The notes: a model not told the origin generated them from the letters alone. Shown: positions 1-8,177, counted from the stretch's first letter. The stretch: 23,863 bases of DNA from Candidatus Izemoplasma sp. (GCA_029939615.1 JAOZSP010000009.1:1-23863); one strand, 5' to 3'. Translations and numbers: made by a program.

Positions 1-551
1 GAACTATAATAAACTATCCTGGGAACTATAAGCTTTTGTATAACGATTTTTTATATGAATTTCAAGTTGTACCTGGAGTCACAGGGATAGAGGATGGGGC
101 AATTTATAACAATCCTATAACACCTTTGATTTCATCTGGGAATATATATTTGAATAATGATTTATATATATCAGGAACTGAGATTTCAAATCCTGGGAAT
201 TATATATTACAGATTATGGGAATAAATGGATATTTAGAGGAATATAGTTTCACTATTACATCTAATATGTCAGGAATTCTTCATAACCAAAATTATTCGG
301 AATCTGTTGAAATACAATTTAGCGGGAATGCATTCTTAAATAACTCTTATATTGAGTCTCCATATGTTGTTAGTGAAGACGGAGAATATATTTTAAAAAT
401 ACAAGGGGAGAACAACTATTTAGAGACATATTATTTCAAAATAGAAAAGCCCGAAGAGGAAACGTCACTAATCAGTTTTATACAAAAATTTGATGTAGTA
501 TTTTTAGGAGTAGTAGTAATAAGTGGAGGATTAATTTTGAAGAAAAAGTAA
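1..551 (+). CDS. Surface protein with Ig-like repeats and C-terminal membrane anchor (5' partial)
   Basis: The reading frame is open from the left edge (first full codon at 3), so the true start lies upstream; a TTG at 36 is not a credible start because repeat-like sequence precedes it. The visible ~183 residues hold the tail of one repeat and two full repeats of about 60 residues (84-257 and 273-443, 63-residue period). Each starts with a Gly-Ile/Leu turn, has an LNN core and ends with G-x-Y-x-L-x-I-x-G-x-N-x-Y-L-E-x-Y-x-F, typical of secreted beta-sandwich domains. An acidic linker, a hydrophobic stretch (FLGVVVISGGLIL) and a terminal KKK follow, which fits one membrane anchor with a short cytoplasmic tail. 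There is no LPXTG motif. It is probably a cell-surface or adhesion protein; ligand and family name are not recognisable. Confidence 0.75.
   Translation, partial: TIINYPGNYKLLYNDFLYEFQVVPGVTGIEDGAIYNNPITPLISSGNIYLNNDLYISGTEISNPGNYILQIMGINGYLEEYSFTITSNMSGILHNQNYSESVEIQFSGNAFLNNSYIESPYVVSEDGEYILKIQGENNYLETYYFKIEKPEEETSLISFIQKFDVVFLGVVVISGGLILKKK
84..443 (+). repeat. Two tandem protein-level Ig-like repeats
   Basis: Copies at 84-257 and 273-443 have a 189-nt (63-codon) period. Protein similarity is clear (LNN, PGNYILQI versus DGEYILKI, NGYLEEYSFTI versus NNYLETYYFKI), but the DNA copies have diverged. The end of a third copy lies at the left edge (PGNYKLL...YEFQV). Confidence 0.7.
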
Positions 552-572
552 TAGTTTTACTTTTTCTTTTTT
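540..572 (+). terminator. Intrinsic terminator of the surface-protein gene
   Basis: A perfect 12-bp stem pairs 540-551 with 557-568 around a 5-nt loop and is followed by T's to 572. The left arm includes the gene's TAA stop codon. Confidence 0.85.
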
Positions 573-590
573 ACGTTACTTTGTTAATTG

Positions 591-599
591 TGTTATAAT
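591..599 (+). promoter_or_regulatory. Extended -10 promoter of dnaE
   Basis: TGTTATAAT (TGn plus a perfect TATAAT) lies 19 nt before the dnaE ATG. The best -35 candidate, TTTACG at 570-575, overlaps the upstream terminator T-tract and is weak. The predicted transcript would therefore have a very short leader containing only the ribosome-binding site. Confidence 0.55.
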
Positions 600-617
600 T
601 TATATGGTGGTGATTGT

Positions 618-3600
618 ATGCCTTTTACTCATTTACATGTTGAGACAAATTACGCGATGAATGGCTCGAACATAAAAATTGAAGAATTAGTAAAAAAAGC
701 TGTATCTTATGGATACAGTTCTTTAGCGATTACCGATCCTAAAATGTATGGTGTCATAAATTTCTATAATACTTGTAGAAAAAATAATATTAAGCCAATT
801 ATTGGCATTAGTATTAAACTTGAAGGATTAAAACAGGGGTTTATTAATTGTTTGTTAGTATTTGCAAAAAATAATGTTGGATATCAAAATTTACTCAGAA
901 TATCAAGCTTAGATAGTATAAATGGAGTTGTTAGTTTATCTGATATTAGAGCGAATAATAAAGGAATTATTGTAGTAATTATCAGTGATGAAAGTGAACT
1001 TATAAACTATTATAAGAATAATCAAAAAAACGAAATTTCAGAATTCAAGGAAATGCTCGAGTTGCATTTTGAAGATTATTATTTAAGCGTTTCTAAAGAT
1101 GATCAATTTAATGATGAACTAAGTAAATTATTTAGTTTTATTGTTGTACCAAAAGTAAGCTATTTAAATGAAGATGATTTAGATTTATCTAATACATTGA
1201 AAGATATATTTTCAATTGATTCTAATGGTATGTTAGGAGTAATTGATGTTAATCATTTTACTTCACTCGATGAAGTAAAAAAACAGTATAAAGGTTATGA
1301 GAAAGCAATTAAGGAAGTAGGAAATTTAGTATCAATGTGTGATGTTACGATTGATTTTACTAAAACATTTTTACCTAAATATAAAGTTAAGAATAATATT
1401 AGCTCAAAAGACTATTTATATGCATTGGCATCAAAAGGACTAAACAAGAGACTTAAAGGTCTTAAGGTGAACCGAAAAGTATACAATGATAGATTAGAGT
1501 ATGAGTTAACTGTTATTGATCAAATGGGATATAATGATTATTTTTTGATTGTTTGGGATTTTGTGAAATACGCTAAGCAAAATAAGTACTTAGTAGGTCC
1601 AGGTCGAGGTAGTGCCGCAGCTAGTTTAGTGTCTTATTGTTTAGGAATTACAACTGTGGATTCAATTAAGTATGGTCTTGTGTTTGAACGTTTTTTGAAT
1701 CCGGAAAGAATTACATTACCGGATATTGATATGGATATACCAGATGATAAAAGAGATGATGTTATTAAATATGTTCGTAATCATTACGGGATTGATCGAG
1801 TTGCATCAATTTGCACATTTGGGACATTTAAATCTAAATCTGCTTTACGTGATACAGCACGAACACTAAACTTTTCAGGTGTTTTACTGAGCCAAATCGT
1901 AAAAGAAACAGATAAATATAAAACGATAGATGAAATGGTGAAAAATTCATCTGAAATTCAAAATGTTATGAAACAAAATCCTGATGCATTGAAACTGTTA
2001 AATATAGCTTCAAAAGTTGAAGGATTACATCGTCACGTTTCAACACATGCTGCAGGTATAATTGTGACAGAAGATAAAATGACAAATCACACTCCTGTGC
2101 AACCAGGACTTCTTGATATGATGCAAACACAGTATGAGGCAAAGGATTTAGAGAAACTGGGATTACTAAAAATTGATTTTTTAGGATTAAGAAATTTAAC
2201 TAGTATTGATAAGATTGTCTCTTTAATAAATGAAAAAGAGAATAAGAATATCGATATTTATAAAGTTCCTTTAGATGATAAATTGACTTTTGAGCTATTA
2301 AAAAAAGTGCAGACAACTGGACTGTTTCAGTTGGAATCAAAAGGTATGAGAAGTTTAATCGGGCAAATGCAAATTAATTCATTTGAAGATATAGTAACAA
2401 TTCTTGCGTTGTTTAGACCTGGGCCTATGGAGAATATTCCCTCATACATTAGAAGAAGAAATAAAGAAGAGGTAGTAACTTATCCACATAAAGTAATTGA
2501 AAAAATACTTGAACCTACAAATGGAATTATTATATATCAGGAGCAAATTATTCAAATTGCTAGTTCATTTGCGGGTTACAGTTTAGGAGAAGCGGATTTA
2601 TTAAGAAGAGCAGTAAGTAAAAAACAGCAAGATATATTACAAAAAGAACGATTTAATTTTGTAGCGAAAGCTAAAGTACAAGGGCGAGAAGAAAAAACAA
2701 GTAATGAAATTTATGATTACATAGTTAAGTTTGCGAATTACGGATTTAATCGTGCTCATAGTGTTGCTTATGCAATGGTTTCTTACTGGATGGCTTATTT
2801 AAAAGCTAATTATCCTAAATACTTTATAAGTATCTTAACGACGAGTGTTATCGGTAGTGAATCACAAATGAAAGAATACATTTTTGAAGCTAATAAATTG
2901 AATGTTAGAATATTGAAACCATCAGTTAATTATTCAGAGATGATATTTAATCCTGAAGGAGATAAACTTAGGTACCCTCTTTTAGGTATAAAGAATCTTG
3001 GTAAAACAACAGCTAATGAACTTATAGAAGAAAGAAAAAAAGGGTTATATAAGTCGTTTTTTGACTTTATTTCTAGAACACATAAGTTGTTAAATAAACG
3101 TGTTTTAGAATCACTTATTTACGCAGGAGCTTTAGATGAATATGAGTATTCAAAAAAAGCAATGATTGAACAATTAGAGGAAGTTATTAATTTCTCTTTA
3201 TATGGTGATTTTATTTCCGAAGATGAATTTGTAATTGAGAATTATCAAGAATTCAATTATAAAATACTTGAAGAAAAAGAGAAAAGTGTTTTAGGATTTA
3301 ATCTGTTTGTAAATCCATTGTTATCTCATGAAGAGTATATTAAGAAATATAAACTATCTAAGCCATCAACGATTTCTAAAAAGGATATAGGAAAAGAACT
3401 ACGAGTTGTCGCGATTTTATCCCGTATTCGAAAAATAAAGACAAAGAATAATCAAGAAATGGCATTTATAACTTTAGAAGATGAATACAAGAAAATTAGT
3501 GGTGTTTTATTCACTAGTACTTATCATCTATATCGAGATATTTTAGAAAAAAGCAAGGTATATTTACTTAAAGGGGAAATTGAAGAGAGAAATAATGAGT

Positions 3601-3638
3601 TACAATTGGTAATAAGAAATATTCATTTATTAGATTAA
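618..3638 (+). CDS. dnaE: DNA polymerase III subunit alpha (DnaE type)
   Basis: This is a C-family replicative polymerase, 1006 residues. ATG 618 is chosen because GGTGGTGATT sits at 606-615; an in-frame TTG at 588 would start inside the promoter. Domains in order: PHP domain (1 to ~210, HLHVETNYAMNG, then AITDPKMYG), palm with GPGRGSA at 327-333, catalytic PDIDMDI (Asp369, Asp371) and KIDFLGLRNLT (Asp520), fingers with the ALFRPGPMENIP and NYGFNRAHSVAYA blocks, a helix-hairpin-helix region, and an OB fold near the C-terminus (ELRVVAILSRIRKIKT). It resembles Bacillus subtilis DnaE but stops just after the OB fold, so the usual C-terminal tau-binding domain is reduced or absent. The PHP site looks degenerate (TDPK where B. 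subtilis has TDDH). It lies upstream of pfkA and pyk, as in many Bacillota, without the intervening ytsJ-accDA genes. Confidence 0.96.
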   Translation: MPFTHLHVETNYAMNGSNIKIEELVKKAVSYGYSSLAITDPKMYGVINFYNTCRKNNIKPIIGISIKLEGLKQGFINCLLVFAKNNVGYQNLLRISSLDSINGVVSLSDIRANNKGIIVVIISDESELINYYKNNQKNEISEFKEMLELHFEDYYLSVSKDDQFNDELSKLFSFIVVPKVSYLNEDDLDLSNTLKDIFSIDSNGMLGVIDVNHFTSLDEVKKQYKGYEKAIKEVGNLVSMCDVTIDFTKTFLPKYKVKNNISSKDYLYALASKGLNKRLKGLKVNRKVYNDRLEYELTVIDQMGYNDYFLIVWDFVKYAKQNKYLVGPGRGSAAASLVSYCLGITTVDSIKYGLVFERFLNPERITLPDIDMDIPDDKRDDVIKYVRNHYGIDRVASICTFGTFKSKSALRDTARTLNFSGVLLSQIVKETDKYKTIDEMVKNSSEIQNVMKQNPDALKLLNIASKVEGLHRHVSTHAAGIIVTEDKMTNHTPVQPGLLDMMQTQYEAKDLEKLGLLKIDFLGLRNLTSIDKIVSLINEKENKNIDIYKVPLDDKLTFELLKKVQTTGLFQLESKGMRSLIGQMQINSFEDIVTILALFRPGPMENIPSYIRRRNKEEVVTYPHKVIEKILEPTNGIIIYQEQIIQIASSFAGYSLGEADLLRRAVSKKQQDILQKERFNFVAKAKVQGREEKTSNEIYDYIVKFANYGFNRAHSVAYAMVSYWMAYLKANYPKYFISILTTSVIGSESQMKEYIFEANKLNVRILKPSVNYSEMIFNPEGDKLRYPLLGIKNLGKTTANELIEERKKGLYKSFFDFISRTHKLLNKRVLESLIYAGALDEYEYSKKAMIEQLEEVINFSLYGDFISEDEFVIENYQEFNYKILEEKEKSVLGFNLFVNPLLSHEEYIKKYKLSKPSTISKKDIGKELRVVAILSRIRKIKTKNNQEMAFITLEDEYKKISGVLFTSTYHLYRDILEKSKVYLLKGEIEERNNELQLVIRNIHLLD

Positions 3639-3682
3639 TACAAGCGTATACATTTGATAATCATTATAAATTTTAAATCTAT

Positions 3683-3709
3683 TATGATATACTTAAATTG
3701 GTGGTGATT
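3683..3709 (+). promoter_or_regulatory. Possible pfkA promoter and ribosome-binding site
   Basis: The 74-bp gap after dnaE holds TATGAT (3683-3688) and the overlapping TATACT (3688-3693) as -10 candidates, but no well-spaced -35 (TTGATA at 3654 is too far). GGTGGTGATT at 3700-3709 is a strong Shine-Dalgarno, 3 nt before ATG 3713. No terminator separates dnaE from pfkA, so read-through is likely as well. Confidence 0.4.
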
Positions 3710-3712
3710 TAA

Positions 3713-4669
3713 ATGAAAAAAATTGCGGTTATGACATCAGGTGGAGACGCTCCTGGAATGAATGCGGCCATTAGAGCGGTTGTTCGATCAGGACTTCATT
3801 ATGATTTGGAAGTTTATGGAATAAGTTATGGATACAAAGGTCTTTGCGAAGGAGATATTAGAAAGTTAGATAGATATGATGTGACTAGAATTATTAGTCG
3901 TGGTGGAACGATTTTAGGAAGTGCAAGATATCCTGAATTTCAGGAAAGAAAAGTCAGAGAAAAAGCAGTTGAAAAACTGAATGAGTTAGGAATAGAAGCA
4001 GTAATTGTAATTGGTGGAGATGGTACATATCGAGGTGCTCAGGCATTAAATGAGATGGGTATAAAATGCATTGGATTACCAGGAACAATTGATAATGATA
4101 TATCTTCAACGGATTATACAATAGGATTTTTCACTTCACTACAAACAGTAGTTGATAGTATTGATAAATTAAGGGATACATCAATGTCTCATAAAAGATG
4201 TAGCGTAGTAGAAGTTATGGGTAGATATTGTGGAGACTTATCTTTATACGCTGGAATAGCTGGAGGAAGTGAATTTATTATTACTCCAGAAACCGGATTT
4301 GATAAAGAGATATTAATTAATGGATTAACGTCTTCTCATGAAATTGGTAGAAAACACGCAATTGTTGTTGTTACTGAAAATATGGTAAACGTACATGAAT
4401 TGGCAAAAGAAATAGAAGAAAGAACTGGATTTGAAACAAGAACAACTGTTTTAGGTTATGTTCAACGTGGTGGAGACCCAGTGGCTTTTGATCGTGTTCT
4501 TGGAACTGAAATGGGAGAATACGCTGTGCAATTATTAGTTAATGGTAAATCAGGAAGAGCAGTAGGATTAAAAGCAATGGATTATGTTGATTACGATATA
4601 AATTTCGCATTAAATAAGAAAAGAGAAATTCCCAATAAACGCTATGGAATAATTGGGAGACTAAAATAG
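3713..4669 (+). CDS. pfkA: ATP-dependent 6-phosphofructokinase
   Basis: It phosphorylates fructose 6-phosphate to fructose 1,6-bisphosphate, the committed step of glycolysis, as a cytosolic homotetramer. At 318 residues it has the standard bacterial length. Visible sites, in E. coli numbering that matches exactly: ATP loop SGGDAPGMN with Gly11, GGDGT at 101-105, catalytic TIDND with Asp127, Arg162, MGR at 169-171, Glu222, Arg243 and Arg252. Effector-site residues Arg21, Arg25, Arg54 and Glu187 are present, so allosteric control is plausible. The one odd position is Tyr249 where E. coli and Bacillus have His249, which contacts the sugar phosphate. GGTGGTGATT precedes the ATG. pyk follows after 11 bp, so the two kinases of glycolysis are co-transcribed. 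Confidence 0.97.
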   Translation: MKKIAVMTSGGDAPGMNAAIRAVVRSGLHYDLEVYGISYGYKGLCEGDIRKLDRYDVTRIISRGGTILGSARYPEFQERKVREKAVEKLNELGIEAVIVIGGDGTYRGAQALNEMGIKCIGLPGTIDNDISSTDYTIGFFTSLQTVVDSIDKLRDTSMSHKRCSVVEVMGRYCGDLSLYAGIAGGSEFIITPETGFDKEILINGLTSSHEIGRKHAIVVVTENMVNVHELAKEIEERTGFETRTTVLGYVQRGGDPVAFDRVLGTEMGEYAVQLLVNGKSGRAVGLKAMDYVDYDINFALNKKREIPNKRYGIIGRLK

Positions 4670-4680
4670 GAGATGATTAT

Positions 4681-6111
4681 ATGATTCCTTTCAATCAAAC
4701 TAAAATAATTTGTACAATTGGACCAGCTTCAAACAGTTTTGAAGTAATGAGAGATTTAGTAAATGCAGGAATGGATGCTATGAGAATGAATTTTTCTCAT
4801 GAAACTCAAGAATCACATTTAGGTAGAATGGAGACTCTTGAAAAAGTTAATAAAGCGCTTGGAACTCATGTTGCTGCTTTATTAGATACAAAGGGACCAG
4901 AAATAAGAACCCACCTATTTAAAGATGGAAAAGCAACAATTAAAGAAGATGACGAAATTACTGTTCATATGGAAGAGGTTCTAGGAGACAGTAAACATTT
5001 TAGTGTTAACTATCCTAATCTTTATAAAGATATAAAAGTTGGAGAAATGATTTTAGTTGAAGATGGATACTTAGAATTAGTTGTTACTAAAATTGACAAA
5101 GCAAAAAAACTTATTATTACAAAAGCTAAAAACACGCATACTGTAGGAAATAGAAAAGGTATTAATGTACCGGGAGTTAAATTAAATTTAGACTTTATAT
5201 CACGAAAAGACTATTCTGATATTAAATGGGGTTGTGACAATAATGTTGATTTTATTGCTGCTTCGTTCGTAAGAAGAGCTAGTGATGTACAAGAAATTCG
5301 AAATATCATGAAATATAGCGGTAATAATGACATTCAAATAATTTCTAAAATAGAAAATAAAGAGGGTGTTGAGAATATAGATGAAATTATCGATATATCT
5401 GATGGTATTATGATTGCTCGTGGTGATTTAGGTGTTGAAGTACCAGCTGAAGAAGTACCTGTTATTCAAAAAGACATTATTAACAAGTGTCTAGCTAAAG
5501 GGAAAATAAGCGTTACAGCTACACAAATGTTAGAATCAATGATTTTACATCCAAGACCTACAAGAGCGGAAGTTAGTGATGTTGCAAATGCTATTTATGA
5601 TGGAACAGATGCAATTATGCTAAGCGGTGAAAGTGCAATTGGGAAATACCCTGTTGAGAGTGTTGAAACAATGAATCGTATTGCTAGACGTATTGAAGGA
5701 CAGTTGGATCGTAGAGATTTAGTAAGACGAGCTAATAAAGATAGTAAAGCTTCTGCAATCGATACATCAATTGCAGTTAGTGTTGCATATACTGTTATTC
5801 AGAGTAAGGTTGATCTAATAATTGTTCCTACTATAAGTGGTGGAACAGCTAAACATTTATCTAAGTTTAGACCTAATGCTCGCATCTTAGCTTTAACTAC
5901 TACTGATAAAAATGCAAAAGGATTACAACTACATAGTTGTGTAGAACCTGTTGAATTTGAATTAGTTTCAGATACAGAAACAGTAGTTAAAAACGCAATA
6001 GCACTTGCTAAAAAAGAGTATGGAATAAAAAAAGGAAGTCGTGTAATTATTACTGGTGGATTCCCAATTGGGGCACCTACTAACGGAATGAGAATACTTG
6101 ATATCAAATAA
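4681..6111 (+). CDS. pyk: Pyruvate kinase
   Basis: It transfers phosphate from phosphoenolpyruvate to ADP, giving pyruvate and ATP. The 476 residues cover the TIM barrel, inserted B domain and C-terminal allosteric domain, without the extra PEP-utilising domain of some Bacillus/Geobacillus enzymes. Motifs: KIICTIGPAS, MRMNFSHE, DTKGPEIRT, SKIEN with catalytic Lys223, MIARGDLGVE, and the signature ATQMLESMI..PRPTRAEVSDVANAI.DGTDA.MLSGESA.GKYP. The B domain spans about 70-170. AGGAGATGATT lies just before ATG 4681. It is the last gene of the dnaE-pfkA-pyk run and is closed by the terminator at 6110-6140. Confidence 0.97.
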   Translation: MIPFNQTKIICTIGPASNSFEVMRDLVNAGMDAMRMNFSHETQESHLGRMETLEKVNKALGTHVAALLDTKGPEIRTHLFKDGKATIKEDDEITVHMEEVLGDSKHFSVNYPNLYKDIKVGEMILVEDGYLELVVTKIDKAKKLIITKAKNTHTVGNRKGINVPGVKLNLDFISRKDYSDIKWGCDNNVDFIAASFVRRASDVQEIRNIMKYSGNNDIQIISKIENKEGVENIDEIIDISDGIMIARGDLGVEVPAEEVPVIQKDIINKCLAKGKISVTATQMLESMILHPRPTRAEVSDVANAIYDGTDAIMLSGESAIGKYPVESVETMNRIARRIEGQLDRRDLVRRANKDSKASAIDTSIAVSVAYTVIQSKVDLIIVPTISGGTAKHLSKFRPNARILALTTTDKNAKGLQLHSCVEPVEFELVSDTETVVKNAIALAKKEYGIKKGSRVIITGGFPIGAPTNGMRILDIK

Positions 6112-6140
6112 GACTAGATATAAATTCTAGTCTTTTTTTT
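6110..6140 (+). terminator. Intrinsic terminator after pyk
   Basis: A 9-bp perfect stem pairs 6110-6118 (AAGACTAGA) with 6126-6134 around a 7-nt loop, and T's run to 6140. The left arm begins within the pyk stop codon. Confidence 0.9.
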
Positions 6141-6187
6141 GTGTCAAAGATAATTTTGAAGATAATTTAAAAAAAGGGAAAAAACAT

Positions 6188-6237
6188 TTGCATTACTATA
6201 TTTTGTATGCTACTATATTTCGTATAGTACCATACAA
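6188..6237 (+). promoter_or_regulatory. padR promoter embedded in a PadR-type operator
   Basis: TTGCAT (6188-6193), a 17-nt spacer and TACTAT (6211-6216) form a sigma-A-like promoter. A near-perfect 35-bp inverted repeat covers 6203-6237: TTGTATG.TACTATA, a 5-nt centre, then TATAGTA.CATACAA, with one mismatch between 15-nt arms. The left arm contains the -10 element. TACTATATTTTGTAT at 6194-6208 is also repeated directly at 6211-6225 with one change. A dimer bound here would block transcription. PadR proteins commonly repress their own operons at such palindromes, so autoregulation is inferred. Confidence 0.7.
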
Positions 6238-6259
6238 TGTGTAAAGGAGGTGCTTACAG

Positions 6260-6580
6260 ATGAGCACACAATTAAAAAAAGGAGTACTTGAACTTGTTGT
6301 ATTAAGTAAGATTAATGAGCATGATAGTTACGGATATGATATATATCAAGAGATAAGTCGTAATATGGCAATAAGCGAAAGCACAATTTATCCAATCCTA
6401 AGAAAACTTACAAAAGAAGGTTTATTTGAAACGTATTTACGTGAATCTTCAGAAGGTCCACCGAGAAAATACTTTCGAGTAACAGGAATTGGAAAAGCGA
6501 GATTGGTTCAACTAAGGAAAGATTGGAGCAAATTTCAAAGGGTAGTTAATATGATGATTAGGAGTGATCGATATGAATAA
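6260..6580 (+). CDS. PadR family transcriptional regulator
   Basis: This 106-residue protein has the PadR winged-helix fold: KKGVLELVVLSKI at the N-terminus, the YGYDIYQEI block, recognition region SESTIYPILRKLTKEGLF, then the wing ending SSEGPPRKYFRVTGIGKARL. It lacks the longer C-terminal dimerisation domain of the larger PadR subclass, so it belongs to the short, PadR-s2-like class. AGGAGGTG lies 7 nt before ATG 6260. The end overlaps the next gene by 8 bp, so the two are translationally coupled. In many Bacillota short PadR proteins sit before DUF1700/DUF4097 membrane proteins and control them; the palindrome at 6203-6237 is the likely operator. The inducing signal cannot be read from the sequence; envelope stress is a guess. 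Confidence 0.93.
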   Translation: MSTQLKKGVLELVVLSKINEHDSYGYDIYQEISRNMAISESTIYPILRKLTKEGLFETYLRESSEGPPRKYFRVTGIGKARLVQLRKDWSKFQRVVNMMIRSDRYE

Positions 6581-8084
6581 ACTAGATTTCTTAAGGAGAC
6601 TAGATAAAAATCTAAGTGTATTAGATAAAGAAGAAAGAAGAGAAATATTAGCATTTTATGAAGAAAGATTTTATAATGGAACAATTTATGAAAACAAAAC
6701 AGAAGAAGAAGTAATTGCAGAACTAGAAAATCCTGATGCAATTGCTAAAAACGTTTTAGAAGAATATGGTGTAAGTCCCAAATTTGTGAAAGTAAAGGAA
6801 GAAAGATATTCAAAAGTTAGTGTAGCACAAGTTATTGTTTTATTAACATTTGATTTACTTATAGCTTCTTGGCTTATTCCAACCTTATTTAGTGTAACTG
6901 TATCTTTATTTGGTTCATCTTTATCTTATATTGGAGCTTTTAGTCTTCTTATAGGTGAAAGAACGACTGTAGATGAATTTGTATTTGTCTTTCTAACAGG
7001 AGGATATATATTACTATTCTTATTTGCATTAGTTGTATTAGAAGCAATGATCTATGTTGTAAAGAGAGTTCTAATTTGGCATTTAAATGTCTTCAAGATA
7101 AATAAAAGAGAGAAATTTATTAAAAAGTTAAGTCATCTTAGTTTAGATGCATGGTTTAAACGTCATAGAAAACTAAAAACATTAAAAGCATTTGCTTTAG
7201 TGGGAGCATTAGTTGCAATATCATATACAGGATTTTGGATTTTTAATCATTATGATTGGGTTAAAGCTGAATATGGTAGTGGGGAAGTAATTAATGAAAC
7301 AATCACTGAAGAATTTGCAGCAGAAATTCTTGCTGGAGATGAATGGGATATTGTAACAAACCTTGGATCGAAGAATATTGAATTTGTGCTTGTAAGTGGT
7401 GATGAGGTAACTATTAAACATTCTTATTATGAAGATGACGAATTCACATATGACTTCGACTATGAGAATAATATTCTGACAATAGAAAATGAAGAAAAAA
7501 ACTATGAATTTGTTTGGAGAATTGAAGATATCATCGCATTTACATCAAGTCAAAGTGAAATACGGATAGAAATACCTGAATCTCTAATATTGAATGATGC
7601 TACACTAAGAACATCAAATGGAGAAGTGAGTATAACAAATGTTGATTTTAATTCAATTGATATCATTACTTCAAATGGTGAAATAAATCTATCGAATATT
7701 ATTTTAGGAACAGATTTAACAGTAATAACTTCAAATGGAGTAATTAAAATTCAAGATATAACCGTTTCCGAAATTGGAGATTTACATGTTCAAAGCTCAA
7801 ACGGTAGTATTGTAATTGATAATGTTAACTTTGCAAGTTATGTAATCTCTACATCAAATGGTGCTGTAGAGCTATCGGGACTTAATGAGGAACTTCAAGA
7901 TGGTTTAGACTTAACTGTATCAACGTCTAATGGTAGTATTGATATGACAAATGTTTATGTTGATGAGATTATTCTAGAAACATCTAATGGTGATATTGAT
8001 TTTTACAACGATGATGAAACTTTCTTACCATCAATATTCGAAGAAGATACAACTAATGGCGATATTAATACTTATATAAGATAG
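6573..8084 (+). CDS. DUF1700 / DUF4097 membrane protein with beta-solenoid repeats
   Basis: This is a 503-residue protein. ATG 6573 (AGGAG at 6560-6564) is chosen over the GTG at 6564, which lies in the ribosome-binding site. The N-terminal ~70 residues match the DUF1700/HAAS type (KLDFLRRLDKNLS, EERREILAFYEERF, EELENPDAIAKNVLEEYG). About four hydrophobic segments follow (near 85-105, 108-128, 137-165 and 205-226). From about 240 on is a DUF4097-like domain of repeated strands, each turn carrying (T/S)SNG: seven copies plus a final TNG over the last ~160 residues. The domain should lie outside the membrane. Such PadR-linked proteins are thought to act in envelope sensing or stress, but no function is proven here. 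Confidence 0.85.
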   Translation: MNKLDFLRRLDKNLSVLDKEERREILAFYEERFYNGTIYENKTEEEVIAELENPDAIAKNVLEEYGVSPKFVKVKEERYSKVSVAQVIVLLTFDLLIASWLIPTLFSVTVSLFGSSLSYIGAFSLLIGERTTVDEFVFVFLTGGYILLFLFALVVLEAMIYVVKRVLIWHLNVFKINKREKFIKKLSHLSLDAWFKRHRKLKTLKAFALVGALVAISYTGFWIFNHYDWVKAEYGSGEVINETITEEFAAEILAGDEWDIVTNLGSKNIEFVLVSGDEVTIKHSYYEDDEFTYDFDYENNILTIENEEKNYEFVWRIEDIIAFTSSQSEIRIEIPESLILNDATLRTSNGEVSITNVDFNSIDIITSNGEINLSNIILGTDLTVITSNGVIKIQDITVSEIGDLHVQSSNGSIVIDNVNFASYVISTSNGAVELSGLNEELQDGLDLTVSTSNGSIDMTNVYVDEIILETSNGDIDFYNDDETFLPSIFEEDTTNGDINTYIR

Positions 8085-8118
8085 ATTATAATCTTTAAAA
8101 AAGCAAATTTAAAACATC

Positions 8119-8177
8119 TTGCTATTGAAAAAAAATCATGGTATTATTATACCCGACCGAACATTCGGTCGGGTATA
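8119..8177 (+). promoter_or_regulatory. RND-tetR promoter overlapped by a TetR-type operator
   Basis: TTGCTA (8119-8124), a 17-nt spacer and TATTAT (8142-8147) form the promoter. Immediately downstream, 14-nt arms (TATACCCGACCGAA and its exact complement) at 8148-8161 and 8164-8177 flank a CA centre, so transcription would start inside the repeat. The GACCGAA/TTCGGTC core is GC-rich against a very AT-rich background. The TetR protein encoded at the end of this operon is the likely ligand. No strong terminator separates this region from the preceding gene; only a short palindrome, AGATTATAATCT at 8083-8094, is seen. Confidence 0.75.

Noticed and set aside
588..617. Upstream TTG start for dnaE at 588
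   Set aside because: It lies within the promoter region and ahead of the ribosome-binding site; DnaE homologues begin near MPFTHLH.
5799..6107. Minus-strand open frame opposite pyk
   Set aside because: It lies fully within the conserved C-terminal domain of pyk, with no ribosome-binding site or recognisable domain.
7608..8081. Recurring TCAAATGG/TCTAATGG words as a possible CRISPR or DNA tandem repeat
   Set aside because: The spacing is irregular and the words encode the SNG turns of a protein repeat; the intervening sequence is coding, not spacer-like.
8083..8094. Palindrome AGATTATAATCT after the DUF4097 gene as a terminator
   Set aside because: It has no loop and no T-tract; at best it is a weak signal.
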